From Paenibacillus tepidiphilus (lineage in GTDB: Bacteria; Bacillota; Bacilli; Paenibacillales; Paenibacillaceae): DNA of 64,000 nucleotides. Shown here in pieces: positions 52,670 to 64,000 of the stretch. A program made the translations under genes and the position numbers. The stretch is from contig NZ_VWRQ01000005.1 in the NCBI RefSeq assembly GCF_008635795.1, forward strand, positions 186,001 through 250,000. The letters are read 5' to 3'. The notes below the pieces were generated by a model. The model worked only from the letters and a program-made list of their open reading frames with translations. It searched no databases and was not told where the DNA came from. Numbering within the stretch: the first letter of the stretch is position 1; every line of letters starts with the position of its first letter.

Positions 52670-53581
52670 TTATTCGAGATTGGCCGCCTGTTCACGTATC
52701 TTCTCGAGTTCGCCTTTCATTTCGAGCGTAAGGTTGGCCAGGGCCAGATGGCTGCATTTGGAGCCGATCGTGTTGGTCTCCCGGTTCATTTCCTGAACGA
52801 GAAAATCCAACTTGCGTCCTGACGGCTCACCGGACTGCAGCAGTGCCCGGCACTGCCCGAAATGGCTGAATAGACGGGTTAGCTCCTCATCAATGTTGGA
52901 ACGGTCGGCAAAGATAGCAATTTCCATCCCCAGCCGGTGCTCATCCAGCGGCAATGCTCCGCCGGTAAGGACTTCCAGGCGCTGCTGCAGCTTATCGCGG
53001 TACTCGTGCAGGACAACCGGAGCCAGGTTGAGCATCTCAGCGTGCAGTTCTTCCAGCCGGTCCAGCCGCAGTGCAATATCACGGGCCAGGAACTTCCCTT
53101 CCCGTCTGCGCATTTCCATGAGCGATTGCAGGCTGTTCTCCAGGCCCTCGGCCAGTGCTTCCTTGAAGTCGCCGGCCGCTGCAAAGGCATCGCTGCCGGA
53201 TTCCTCGGCAATTTCCATAATACCGGGCATAGAAAGTATATCACGCACTGTCAACTCACCCGGCAGGCCGTAATTCTTCTTCAGCGCCTCCGCGCCTTCC
53301 AGGTAAGACTGTACCAATGCATGGTTCAGACCCTGGACAGGAGCAGAATCGCCGGCTGTTTCTCTATTAATCGTGACATCAACTCGTCCACGCTTGATAT
53401 GACTCTGCACCTTGCGGCGCAGCATATCTTCATACCCCGACCAATCGCGGGGCATCCGCAGGACTACTTCGCAGTAACGGTTATTCACCGACTTGACCTC
53501 GAAAGTAATCTTGTAGCCGCCGGATTGGAGGGATGATTGACCGTATCCGGTCATGCTAAATGACAACGGAACCACATCCAT
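52670..53581 (-). CDS. YicC/YloC-family endoribonuclease
   Basis: The 303-residue protein has the YicC N-terminal signature SMTGYGQSSLQSGGYKITFE and VKSVNNRYCEVVLRMPRDW. The C-terminal part is DUF1732, KLDFLVQEMNRETNTIGSK. The family acts as an endoribonuclease in E. coli; the Bacillus homologue is little studied. ATG 53581 lacks a clear ribosome binding site; TTG 53566, which gives LSFSMTGYG close to family starts, is an alternative. It is followed by remA. Confidence 0.9.
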   Translation of the reverse strand: MDVVPLSFSMTGYGQSSLQSGGYKITFEVKSVNNRYCEVVLRMPRDWSGYEDMLRRKVQSHIKRGRVDVTINRETAGDSAPVQGLNHALVQSYLEGAEALKKNYGLPGELTVRDILSMPGIMEIAEESGSDAFAAAGDFKEALAEGLENSLQSLMEMRRREGKFLARDIALRLDRLEELHAEMLNLAPVVLHEYRDKLQQRLEVLTGGALPLDEHRLGMEIAIFADRSNIDEELTRLFSHFGQCRALLQSGEPSGRKLDFLVQEMNRETNTIGSKCSHLALANLTLEMKGELEKIREQAANLE

Positions 53582-53604
53582 TACACTATTGTAATTGATT
53601 CTTA

Positions 53605-55473
53605 CTAGCGAAACAAGGGGGACAATCTGCGGCCCTGCTTCTGCCAGATGTACTCCAGAAGCTGAACGCTCATGTCGTAGAACATGAACGGCGTCATCAG
53701 ATAAATGCCGTTGAAATGGGCGGTGGCAACTTCCAGCAGCTCCTTGGCGATGGCCACACCTTCAGCACGTCCCTCCGCTCCTTCAAGCCCCTGCATCCGG
53801 CTGCGTACCGCATCGGACAACTGGATTCCCGGAACCTCATTGTGGAGGTACTCGGCATTTCGGCCGCTGGCCAGCGGCATAATGCCGATGAAGATAGGAA
53901 TGTTGAGATGCGCTGTAGCATCGGCGATGCGGACGATCAGCTCCGGATCATAGACCGGCTGCGTCATAATATAATCGGCGCCAGAAGCAATCTTCTTCTC
54001 CAGCCGTTCCACCGCCTTGTTCAGATGCTTGACATTGGGATTGAAGGCGGCGCCGATAACGAATTTCGCCTTAGCTTTCAGCGGCTTGCCGGAGAAGGCG
54101 ATGCCGTCATTGAGCTGCTTGATCATCCGGATGATCTCGAAGGAAGTCAGATCATAAATGGAGCTGGAGCCCGGCAGATCGCCGAACCGTGCCGGATCGC
54201 CCGTAACCGCGAGCACATGGTCGATGCCCAGCGCATCGAATCCCATCAGATGCGACTGTGTCCCGATCAGATTGCGGTCGCGGCAGGCCACATGCACCAG
54301 CGGCCGCAGCCCGGTGCGGGCCTGTACGAGATGCCCGAGCGCCATGTTGCTCATCCGGGTGACCGCCAGTGAATTGTCGGCCAGCGTCAGCGCGTCCGCT
54401 CCCGCTCTACGCAGGGCATCCGCACCCTGCATGAATTTCGTAATATCCAGATCGCGCGGCGGGTCGAGTTCCACGATCACAGTGTGCCGCTCCTTTACAA
54501 GATCGACCAGCGTCGGCTCACCGCCGCCGGCGTCTTCGCCGAATTGCTCCTGCACCGCGATCCGCTCCTGCGCCCGCAGCTGCACCGGCTCCGGCAGCGG
54601 CTGCGGAACATAAGCTTGCAGCGCAGCCGAGATTTCAGCGATATGCTGCGGTGTTGTACCGCAACATCCGCCGATGATCCGGCAGCCCAGATCGGCCAGG
54701 ACCGGGGCCATCTGGCCGAAGTACTCCGGAGATGCCCCGTAGCGGTACTGCCCGTCCACATAATCGGCAACCCCGGCGTTCGGATAGACAGAGGCCGGGA
54801 GCGCCAGGCTGCCCTGCAGTTCGCTGAGCGCCCGCTTGATGCCGTTCGGGCCTGTGCGGCAGTTGAAGCCGATAACATCCGCGCCATCCTGCTCCAGAAT
54901 CCGGAATGCTTCCGGGAGCGTGAATCCGTCCAGCGTGCGCGCCATTTCGTCCACAGCCAGCTGGCAGATGACCGGCAGATCGGTAAGCTTGCGCACCGAG
55001 CGCAGGGCCAGATGCAGCTCCTCGACATCATAGAAGGTTTCCAGCATGATCCCGTCCGGCTCCTCCGTAAGCAATGCCGAGAACTGTTCAGCGAACAGGC
55101 GCTTCAGCTCTGCCGGGGACAGGTTAGCCCGTTTGCCTGCACGTATGGAGCCGGCGGCGCCAACGACATAACCTGTTTCTCCTGCAGCCCTGCGGGCGAT
55201 CCGTACACCGGCCCGGTTGATTTCGCTGACTTTGGTCTCCAGTCCGTATTTGGACAATTTGTCGTAATTGGCGGAGAAGGTGTTGCTCTCCAGAATGACG
55301 GCACCCGCTTCCACATAGCTGCGGTGTACCTCTTCAATCACTTCCGGCGAGGTTAAATTGAGTTCCTCGTAGGAGATGCCTACGGGAAAACCCTTTTGAT
55401 ACAGAAAGGTGCCCATGGCCCCGTCACCGACCAAAACCTTGTTGCTCCAAGCTGAGCGCAAATCCGGCTTCAC
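53605..55473 (-). CDS. yitJ: Bifunctional homocysteine S-methyltransferase/methylenetetrahydrofolate reductase
   Basis: The 622-residue protein starts at GTG 55473 (GGGGAGG 8 bases upstream). The N-terminal half is a homocysteine methyltransferase with FNCRTGPNGI near residue 204 and the zinc site GGCCGTTP near 268. The C-terminal half is a MetF-like FAD reductase with VIVELDPPRDLDI near 330 and VIGAAFNPN. It links one-carbon reduction to methionine synthesis, like Bacillus YitJ. Unlike yitJ, I see no SAM riboswitch upstream, only a short palindrome. Confidence 0.93.
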   Translation of the reverse strand: MKPDLRSAWSNKVLVGDGAMGTFLYQKGFPVGISYEELNLTSPEVIEEVHRSYVEAGAVILESNTFSANYDKLSKYGLETKVSEINRAGVRIARRAAGETGYVVGAAGSIRAGKRANLSPAELKRLFAEQFSALLTEEPDGIMLETFYDVEELHLALRSVRKLTDLPVICQLAVDEMARTLDGFTLPEAFRILEQDGADVIGFNCRTGPNGIKRALSELQGSLALPASVYPNAGVADYVDGQYRYGASPEYFGQMAPVLADLGCRIIGGCCGTTPQHIAEISAALQAYVPQPLPEPVQLRAQERIAVQEQFGEDAGGGEPTLVDLVKERHTVIVELDPPRDLDITKFMQGADALRRAGADALTLADNSLAVTRMSNMALGHLVQARTGLRPLVHVACRDRNLIGTQSHLMGFDALGIDHVLAVTGDPARFGDLPGSSSIYDLTSFEIIRMIKQLNDGIAFSGKPLKAKAKFVIGAAFNPNVKHLNKAVERLEKKIASGADYIMTQPVYDPELIVRIADATAHLNIPIFIGIMPLASGRNAEYLHNEVPGIQLSDAVRSRMQGLEGAEGRAEGVAIAKELLEVATAHFNGIYLMTPFMFYDMSVQLLEYIWQKQGRRLSPLFR

Positions 55474-55495
55474 CGCTAGAACCTCCCCTGTCTGT

Positions 55496-55514
55496 CATTA
55501 GTTTCATACTAATG
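55496..55514 (-). promoter_or_regulatory. Perfect palindrome before the yitJ-like start
   Basis: CATTAGT-N5-ACTAATG lies about 23 bases upstream of the GTG, next to the ribosome binding site. It could be an operator or a small leader hairpin. Confidence 0.45.
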
Positions 55515-55646
55515 TAACATAAAACGGATAGGTTGATAAGCCGGATCGGCCTAAAAGCTTCCCGCCTCCGGGAACGGCCGCATGTCCAGACAGGAATTGA
55601 ACCATACTACCCGTAGATTTCCGGAAATGGAGGCGACCTATTTTAT

Positions 55647-55904
55647 ATGAAGAAAAAAATCAGAAGACAGCTCCTGCGGAAATACGCCGCCATTCTGCTG
55701 CTGGCTTTGCTTTCAATACTGTACCTGCTGCTGGGCGACTGGCTGTTCGGCTACGGAATGAAGAACCTGTGGTACATCTGCAATTACCTGCTCTATACCA
55801 CCGCAGAGAAGCTGGTCGCGGTAGGTCTCCTGCTCTGTCTGGTGATTCCCGATGCCTTCTATTTTATAACGGGCACTCAGTCCGGCCGCCGTTCCGAGAA
55901 ATGA
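55647..55904 (+). CDS. Hypothetical small membrane protein
   Basis: The family is not recognised. The 85-residue product is basic at the N-terminus (MKKKIRRQLLRKY), followed by hydrophobic helices AAILLLALLSILYLLLGDWL and KLVAVGLLLCLVIPDAFYFI. That topology suggests two membrane segments. A GGAGG-like site is 13 bases upstream of the ATG, which is long. Its last 28 bases overlap the 3' end of the convergent germination permease gene. It may be a real small membrane protein, but the coding evidence is moderate. Confidence 0.5.
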   Translation: MKKKIRRQLLRKYAAILLLALLSILYLLLGDWLFGYGMKNLWYICNYLLYTTAEKLVAVGLLLCLVIPDAFYFITGTQSGRRSEK

Positions 55905-56977
55905 CTTTTCACAGCGGTTACCAGGATCAGTACTGCCGGGACGACGATCATAAAGAAAGGATATACTGTATACAGCAGCCTTCCGCCTTCATCCAGATGT
56001 TCGATAAAGCTGCGGGCGTCCACCATGGAGGTGAGCAAAATGATCAGTGCTGCGGGATACAACATCTTGCGGTAGGGCAGCTTGAATACCTCGGAGATAC
56101 CGATCAGCGCGGCCGCAAAGAACACCGACATTTTGAAGAACACACCGATAATCAGCACCATCACCACGAAGATGTCCACACGCTGGATGAAATCCGAAAT
56201 GGAGATTTTACTGATGGCGGGCATGAGCGGCAGAGGGGACCTTTCCACGATATCCGCTCCCAGCACTGAAATGTTAAGCGCCATGGTGTAAGCCAGCAGC
56301 AGCGCTGCGGTCAGCATTGCCCCCATGATAACCCACGGACCCTTGCGGGAATTGGAGAGATAGGGCATCAGCATGGTGAAGCAGACCATCTCCCCGAAGG
56401 GAAACATGTAGCTTTGGCGCACAACAGACTCCAATACGGGCTGTATACCGGTCTCCATAACCGGCAGGAGCCGGTTCAGATTGATGCTCCCCGAGAGCAT
56501 CAGCATTATGGTACTGAACAGGCCGATCAGGAGCACTATCATCAAAAAGACAAGCGATGTTCTGGTCAGCACCTCGATTCCTTTGTGCAGCACATAAGCA
56601 GATGATAATATCATCAGCGTACTCAGGATAAACAGCGGAGTATGGTGCATGGTCGCCATGGCCAGCATCGTGCCGCCGTCGCGCATATCGCGGGCAGCCA
56701 GATTCAGATAAAGAACGATATAGGCAATGGAGACGGGCACCCCGATCGCTTTGCCGAGAAGCTTGGTAGTGTAGCCGGTGAACGTTAAATCCGGATGCTT
56801 CCAGTACAGATAGGCATATCCCAGAAAAACAAGGATGCCTGCCAGTCCTCCGAGCAGGATCGAGACCCAGGCATCCTTTCCGCTGAGTATTCCCAAATTG
56901 ACGACCAGCGCCGTTCCCAGTTCAAATAACAACGCTATGCTGAAGAATTGGCTCAAGCCGATTCTCACGCTTCCCAT
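55877..56977 (-). CDS. Spore germination permease, GerB-type (GerAB/YndE family)
   Basis: The 366-residue protein has about ten membrane segments typical of the amino-acid-permease-like germinant receptor B subunit. It begins MGSVRIGLSQFFSIALLFEL and has GTALVVNLGILSGKDAWVS, DILVYLNLAARDMRDG-like loops and PFGEMVCFTMLMPYLS. B subunits sit in the inner spore membrane and form the germinant channel or binding part. It follows the C gene after 19 bases and is the last gene of the operon. Confidence 0.9.
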   Translation of the reverse strand: MGSVRIGLSQFFSIALLFELGTALVVNLGILSGKDAWVSILLGGLAGILVFLGYAYLYWKHPDLTFTGYTTKLLGKAIGVPVSIAYIVLYLNLAARDMRDGGTMLAMATMHHTPLFILSTLMILSSAYVLHKGIEVLTRTSLVFLMIVLLIGLFSTIMLMLSGSINLNRLLPVMETGIQPVLESVVRQSYMFPFGEMVCFTMLMPYLSNSRKGPWVIMGAMLTAALLLAYTMALNISVLGADIVERSPLPLMPAISKISISDFIQRVDIFVVMVLIIGVFFKMSVFFAAALIGISEVFKLPYRKMLYPAALIILLTSMVDARSFIEHLDEGGRLLYTVYPFFMIVVPAVLILVTAVKSHFSERRPD

Positions 56978-56996
56978 ATCTGCACCTCTTCTGCCT

Positions 56997-58223
56997 TCAT
57001 TTGTTCACCTGAAAGGAATTGCCGCGCATATCGGTATGCCTGATGACCGCATCCGCATTAATCTTGACCTCGCAGGTTTTAAACAGTTCCTCCCAATGAT
57101 CCTTGACCCTGTTCCAGCCCCGCGGGTTTTCCCGGCGAAGCGCCTCACCGAAGCCGATATAATCGCTGCCCAGCCTGCGGGCCTCCTGCACGGCAAGCTG
57201 AATCATGTTTTTGGTCTCCGCGGTCAGGCGGTCCGACAAGCCTTCGATCACTTCCGGGTCTGAGTAATCCAGGGTGCTGGGCCCTTCCTTAAGCGCAGCC
57301 TGCTGCGAAATATTCACAATAATTAACGGGTGTTCCGGGTCCTTGGCTTTAGCTGCAATCTTTACTGTCGACTGATACACATTAAACGCAATATATCCGC
57401 CCTCCCTGTCTTCGACCAGCGAAGGGAATTCCTTGACCTGGTTCTGCAGCAGAGCTGTACCGAGCGCCGTCTCTCCCTCCAGCCAGCCTTTCAGCTTGTC
57501 ATCCTTGAAGGCGGCTAATCCGGTGACCCGCAGAATGGCCTTCGGGGCGATCGTCTTCAGATTGTCATTGGAGCCCGCATTCTCCTTATCCCCGGTGGTT
57601 TGTACACCGTTAATCGTGGGTCCTCCGCCTCGGATCTGTATCCCGCGGATGACTTCATCGACCTCCATCCGGTAGTTGTAGCCGAACTGTTTGGAGGTCG
57701 TCTCCAGCTTCTCTACGAGATCATTGGCCGGGATCTTGCTGAACACCGTCATTGTCGACATCAGATCCTTGGCGGGCTGCCCCTTCGAAATAAACATCAG
57801 ACTCGTCAAGCGCGTATCGCTTTCTCTTTCGAGCACATCCATGATATCCCGGATGCCTTCACGGGCGAATTTCTCGGAGATAACCAGCACACGGACATGA
57901 CCCAATGAGAGAAAGCGGGCTGTCTGCCGCGAAGCATTGGCCAACGCCTCGAACATGGTCCTCCCCCGGCCCGTATATAAAGCCACCGGGGCTATCCCTC
58001 TCGCTTTCTCGCCTGAAATCTCCTCGGATACGATCACCTGAAACGAGAGCACGTATTTGTCCGCTTCCGTCTCCCCTCTGTCAATTGCGACCCCCGACAC
58101 AATAGCCCGCCGGTTCAGCTCAACGCTGTCCCAGCAGCCGGTCAGCAGGGGCATCAGGGCAAGCAGCGCCGAGAATAAGAGCAGGCTCCGGCGTACAGGT
58201 ATCCCCCGTCTATTCCGGTTCAT
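56997..58223 (-). CDS. Ger(x)C-family spore germination lipoprotein
   Basis: From ATG 58223 (GGAAGGAGG upstream) the 408-residue protein has a signal peptide with lipobox LLTGCWD near Cys28. The C-subunit domain follows: ELNRRAIVSGVAIDRGE, RGRTMFEALANASRQTARFL and LGHVRVLVISEKFAREG. C subunits are lipoproteins of the germinant receptor on the inner spore membrane. The start overlaps the A gene by 14 bases. Confidence 0.92.
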   Translation of the reverse strand: MNRNRRGIPVRRSLLLFSALLALMPLLTGCWDSVELNRRAIVSGVAIDRGETEADKYVLSFQVIVSEEISGEKARGIAPVALYTGRGRTMFEALANASRQTARFLSLGHVRVLVISEKFAREGIRDIMDVLERESDTRLTSLMFISKGQPAKDLMSTMTVFSKIPANDLVEKLETTSKQFGYNYRMEVDEVIRGIQIRGGGPTINGVQTTGDKENAGSNDNLKTIAPKAILRVTGLAAFKDDKLKGWLEGETALGTALLQNQVKEFPSLVEDREGGYIAFNVYQSTVKIAAKAKDPEHPLIIVNISQQAALKEGPSTLDYSDPEVIEGLSDRLTAETKNMIQLAVQEARRLGSDYIGFGEALRRENPRGWNRVKDHWEELFKTCEVKINADAVIRHTDMRGNSFQVNK

Positions 58224-59853
58224 TGCTATTGCCTCCTTCCCGTTTCCGGTCCATTTCCTCATTTTTCTTGATGGCAGGGGACAGCACAGCTTCATGTCCG
58301 GTGGTAATCTGCATCGATTTCGGCAATTCCGCGCGCATCTGCTGCGGCGATTTGCCGGGATTCATCATCCACATCGGCAGCCGCAGGAGCGTATCCTTTT
58401 GCCCCCGGACCGATAGCGGAACGAACGGCGACAGATAAGGTATACCGAAGGAGCGCAGGCTGTTCATATGCGCAATCATCACGATCAAGCCGAGCGTTAT
58501 GCCGTAGAAGCCGAACATTCCGGCCAGCAGCAAAAAGGCAAAGCGGATCAATCGCCCGGCGATAGCCATGTTGTATGCCGGAATCGCAAAGCTGGCGATG
58601 CCGGTCAGGGCGACCACGATAACCATGATCGGCGTAATAATGCCTGCCTCAACCACCGCCGAGCCAAGGATCAGAGCACCAACTACGGAGACGGTCTGCC
58701 CGATGACACGCGGCATCCGCACACCCGCTTCCCGCAGAAATTCAAAGGCGATCTCCATCAGCATCGCTTCGACAAAAGCAGGAAACGGCACGTTCTCCCG
58801 CTGCGCCAGCAAATTGATCAGCAGCGTCGTCGGAAGCATTTCATAATGATAGGTTGTCAAGGCGATGTAGACGGAGGGGCCCAGTATCAGCACAATGAAA
58901 CTAAGATAACGTACTACTCTCATTAGAATGGCAATGTCAAAGCGCTGGGAATAATCCTCGGCGGATTGGAAGAACTGCGTAAACACAGCCGGAAGAATCA
59001 GCACAAATGGCGTGCCATCCACAAGAATCGCCACTCTGCCCTCCAGCAAATTGCCAACCACCACATCCGGACGTTCCGTGTTGTAGATGGTCGGAAACGG
59101 GGTAATGGTCTTGTCCTGGATCAGCTCCTCGATAAATCCCGATTCGAGCACTTCGTCAATCGCCACTTTCTCCAGGCGTTTACGCACCTCGCCGACAAGA
59201 TCGTCGCTGGCGAAGCCCTTCACATACATCAGGACAACCGTCGTTTGCGTCTCAGTCCCGATCTTCATCGATTCCAGTCTCAGCTTGGGCGAGCGGAGTC
59301 TGCGGCGGACCAGGGATATGTTGGTGGCGATGGATTCCACGAACCCGTCTTTGGGGCCGCGCACTACCAGCTGTGAGGTCGGTTCGCTGACCGAGCGCCA
59401 TTCACCGCCCCGGGTGCCGCAGATAATCGCCACAGTACAGCCGTCCAGCAGGATGGCGGTATCTCCTGACAGCACTGCAATCAGGGTTTCGTTCCAATCC
59501 TCGGCTATCGCCGCTTCCCCCACCTCCAGCGCGCGGCCCAGCAGCAGCTTCGGCAGCTCATCCACCGGGTTGTCCGTTAATTCTTCCGCGTTCTGCAGCA
59601 ATGCACCCATCACGAATTCATTCAGAAGCTGCGCATCGGTCAGCCCGCTTAAGTGAACCGCCGCAGCCTGAATACCCGGAGCGGGGCCAAGCCGTATCTC
59701 GCGTACCTTGATATCGGGACTGTAGCCGACTTCGGCCTGAATATTCCGGAGGCTCTCGTGCAGATCAAGCGACAGCCGGCGTTCGGCGCCGTCCGCCCGG
59801 GCACCCGCAGCCTTAGCTCCGGATTGCGTACCGGAATCCCTTCTGGCAGTCAT
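58210..59853 (-). CDS. GerA-family spore germination protein (A subunit)
   Basis: The 547-residue protein has an N-terminal soluble domain with DGCTVAIICGTRGGEWRSVS and EPTSQLVVRGPKDGFVESI. The ATPase-like part IQDKTITPFPTIYNTERPDV is followed by LLEGRVAILVDGTPFVLILP, then five to six membrane helices (FIVLILGPSVYIALTTYH, IITPIMVIVVALTGIASF). The A subunit is the largest germinant receptor part. AAGGGGGAGC precedes the ATG. It is the first gene of the operon A-C-B, with a candidate sigma-G promoter. Confidence 0.93.
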   Translation of the reverse strand: MTARRDSGTQSGAKAAGARADGAERRLSLDLHESLRNIQAEVGYSPDIKVREIRLGPAPGIQAAAVHLSGLTDAQLLNEFVMGALLQNAEELTDNPVDELPKLLLGRALEVGEAAIAEDWNETLIAVLSGDTAILLDGCTVAIICGTRGGEWRSVSEPTSQLVVRGPKDGFVESIATNISLVRRRLRSPKLRLESMKIGTETQTTVVLMYVKGFASDDLVGEVRKRLEKVAIDEVLESGFIEELIQDKTITPFPTIYNTERPDVVVGNLLEGRVAILVDGTPFVLILPAVFTQFFQSAEDYSQRFDIAILMRVVRYLSFIVLILGPSVYIALTTYHYEMLPTTLLINLLAQRENVPFPAFVEAMLMEIAFEFLREAGVRMPRVIGQTVSVVGALILGSAVVEAGIITPIMVIVVALTGIASFAIPAYNMAIAGRLIRFAFLLLAGMFGFYGITLGLIVMIAHMNSLRSFGIPYLSPFVPLSVRGQKDTLLRLPMWMMNPGKSPQQMRAELPKSMQITTGHEAVLSPAIKKNEEMDRKREGGNSNEPE

Positions 59854-59883
59854 AGTGCTCCCCCTTTTTTACGGATAATGGTC

Positions 59884-59914
59884 TATTATTCGCGGTTACC
59901 GTTGCCATTATTCG
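59884..59914 (-). promoter_or_regulatory. Candidate sigma-G promoter of the ger operon
   Basis: On the minus strand CGAATA (59914-59909) and GAATAATA (59891-59884) are 17 bases apart, resembling the sigma-G -35 (GHATR) and -10 (CATNMTA) forms. Germination receptor operons are sigma-G dependent in Bacillus. Confidence 0.4.
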
Positions 59915-60017
59915 GCTGACAGGGTAGATCGTACCCTCCGGCGGCTCGCCAGGCTCACTTGTGACAGAAGCAGCGAGGGTAACGTTTCATAACTATTGCA
60001 AGTTCAACCTCCCCATA

Positions 60018-60053
60018 CAAAAAAAGAACAGCCCCGGGCCGCAGCCCGGGACT
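60018..60053 (-). terminator. dapF terminator
   Basis: On the minus strand AGTCCCGGGC pairs with GCCCGGGGCT around TGCG, followed by GTTC and seven T. It isolates dapF from the ger operon. Confidence 0.85.
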
Positions 60054-60106
60054 ATTCCGGTTTAAAGCATTCTTCCTGCCGCTCAGCTTGTCTGAGCCGC
60101 CCAGGA

Positions 60107-60943
60107 TTACAGTTCTACCGAGCCTGTATACACTACCTGTGCCGGGCCGGTCATGTACACATGGTTATCTTCCTCGCTCCAGCGGATGAAGAGATCGCCG
60201 CCCTTCAGGCTGATGACAGCCGAACGGTCAGTAAGGCCGTTCAGCACCGAGGACACCAGCGTCGCACAGGCGCCGGTTCCGCAGGCCAGCGTCGGCCCCG
60301 CTCCGCGTTCCCATACGCGCATGTCCACATGGCCGCGGTTCTTCACGGTGGCGAATTCCACATTCACCTTCCGCGGGAACAGCGGGTGCACCTCCAGCTT
60401 CGGTCCCCAGGTTGCCAGATCGAAGGAGACGGCATCGTCGACATAAATGACGCAATGCGGATTGCCCATGGAGACGGCGGTAAATCTAAACTCAGCGCCG
60501 TCCGCCGAGATCGCTTCATTCAGGACCGGCTCGGCGTCAATGGCCACCGGGATCTGCGGTCCGGACAAGACCGGCTCGCCCATATCTACGGTAACCGATT
60601 CGACCTTACCGTCCTTCACCTGCAGCTTCACCTTTTGCTCCCCTGCGCCGATGGTTTCGATCACGATTTCTTCGGAAGCCACCAGCCCCTGCTCATACAC
60701 ATATTTGGAGACGCAGCGGATAGCGTTGCCGCACTGTTCTGCCTCCGATCCGTCCGAATTCATAATGCGCATCATGTAGTCGCCACGCTGCGACGGAAGA
60801 ATATACACCAGACCGTCCGCGCCGATGCCGAAGTACCGGTTGCACAATCGGACGGCAAGCTCGGATGCGTTGGCCGGCAGCTCCGGCTCGCCGTATACAA
60901 TGATAAAATCGTTGCCGAGTCCGTGCATTTTCGTAAATTCCAT
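60107..60943 (-). CDS. dapF: Diaminopimelate epimerase
   Basis: The 278-residue protein (start ATG 60943, GGAGTGG 8 bases upstream) begins MEFTKMHGLGNDFIIV. It carries both catalytic Cys motifs, MNSDGSEAEQCGNAIRC near 66-82 and GPTLACGTGACAT near 220. It converts LL- to meso-diaminopimelate for lysine and cell wall synthesis. It is flanked by a terminator downstream and the yloB-like P-ATPase upstream on the same strand (gap 140 bases). Confidence 0.96.
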   Translation of the reverse strand: MEFTKMHGLGNDFIIVYGEPELPANASELAVRLCNRYFGIGADGLVYILPSQRGDYMMRIMNSDGSEAEQCGNAIRCVSKYVYEQGLVASEEIVIETIGAGEQKVKLQVKDGKVESVTVDMGEPVLSGPQIPVAIDAEPVLNEAISADGAEFRFTAVSMGNPHCVIYVDDAVSFDLATWGPKLEVHPLFPRKVNVEFATVKNRGHVDMRVWERGAGPTLACGTGACATLVSSVLNGLTDRSAVISLKGGDLFIRWSEEDNHVYMTGPAQVVYTGSVEL

Positions 60944-61083
60944 ATCAGATTCCACTCCCAGGATTATGTTAATGATACTGTCTGCGCAGGCATACTTCTG
61001 CGCGCCCGGCTCCATACCACTTTACCATGCAGCCGATGCCGTGAGACTAGCATACCCTAAGGAGAATCGATCCGCTATTGATT

Positions 61084-63900
<2,817 letters not shown>

Positions 63901-64000
63901 AATTACCCTTTCCCCTCCCGGTCGTTTCTTGACTTCCGGCGGCACATAGCTTTTCCACCCGTTCATGAGCCATTGTATTCATGGTCGTCCCAAATTATCA

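Noticed and set aside
55474..55646. A SAM riboswitch before the yitJ-like gene
   Set aside because: I could not find the conserved S-box core or a terminator/antiterminator pair; only a short palindrome is present.
61016..61083. A short plus-strand gene starting near 61087 behind AAGGAG
   Set aside because: The downstream frame is antisense to the P-ATPase C-terminus and has no supported product.
63901..64000. Possible start of a further gene at the right edge
   Set aside because: Only 100 bases are available and no frame shows a recognisable protein; upstream yloA cannot be confirmed here.

Overview
The window reads as a chromosomal segment of an endospore-forming Firmicute, most likely Paenibacillus (inference). 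GC content is moderate to high with strong AGGAGG-type ribosome binding sites and several TTG/GTG starts. It carries spoVM, spoVIF, a gerA-type germination operon and remA, and it has the Bacillales order coaBC-priA-def-fmt-rsmB-rlmN-prpC-prkC-rsgA-rpe-spoVM. No rRNA, tRNA, CRISPR array, prophage or insertion sequence was recognised.

Left part (1-32.6 kb), a mosaic of small metabolic and envelope units: the 5' end of rpiA behind a macro-domain gene, facing a transaldolase gene; a MarR-MFS pair; helD; an ArAE-type membrane protein; a 131-bp tandem repeat block; a secreted protein broken by an in-frame stop; a PAP2 phosphatase; a divergent Hfq; a lactonase; a LytTR regulator with a perfect cre site; a membrane-anchored parvulin; a nitroreductase with a palindromic operator; a lipoprotein phosphoesterase; a copper-amine-oxidase-like lipoprotein; TraX; an LtaS-like sulfatase; an aldose epimerase; MgtC; an SDR; an ABC_sub_bind-type ABC transporter; an NlpC/P60 lipoprotein; a calcium-type P-ATPase; and a YitT-like protein.

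Right part (32.6-64 kb), almost entirely minus-strand housekeeping genes: spoVIF, recG, degV and the DAK-type yloV (with rpmB on the plus strand), spoVM, rpe, rsgA, prkC, prpC, rlmN, rsmB, fmt, def, priA, coaBC, rpoZ, gmk, remA, yicC and a bifunctional homocysteine methyltransferase/methylene-THF reductase. The germination genes follow in the order A-C-B, then dapF and a second calcium-type P-ATPase (yloB-like). These genes cover translation initiation and modification, the PASTA kinase/phosphatase switch, CoA synthesis, replication restart, and sporulation and germination.

No clearly new multi-gene system is visible. The best leads are a consensus sigma-A promoter driving a roughly 160-nt terminated transcript with no convincing coding sequence (6406-6600), an Hfq lacking the His of the KH signature, the hairpin repeat array at 7679-7933, and several regulatory palindromes.
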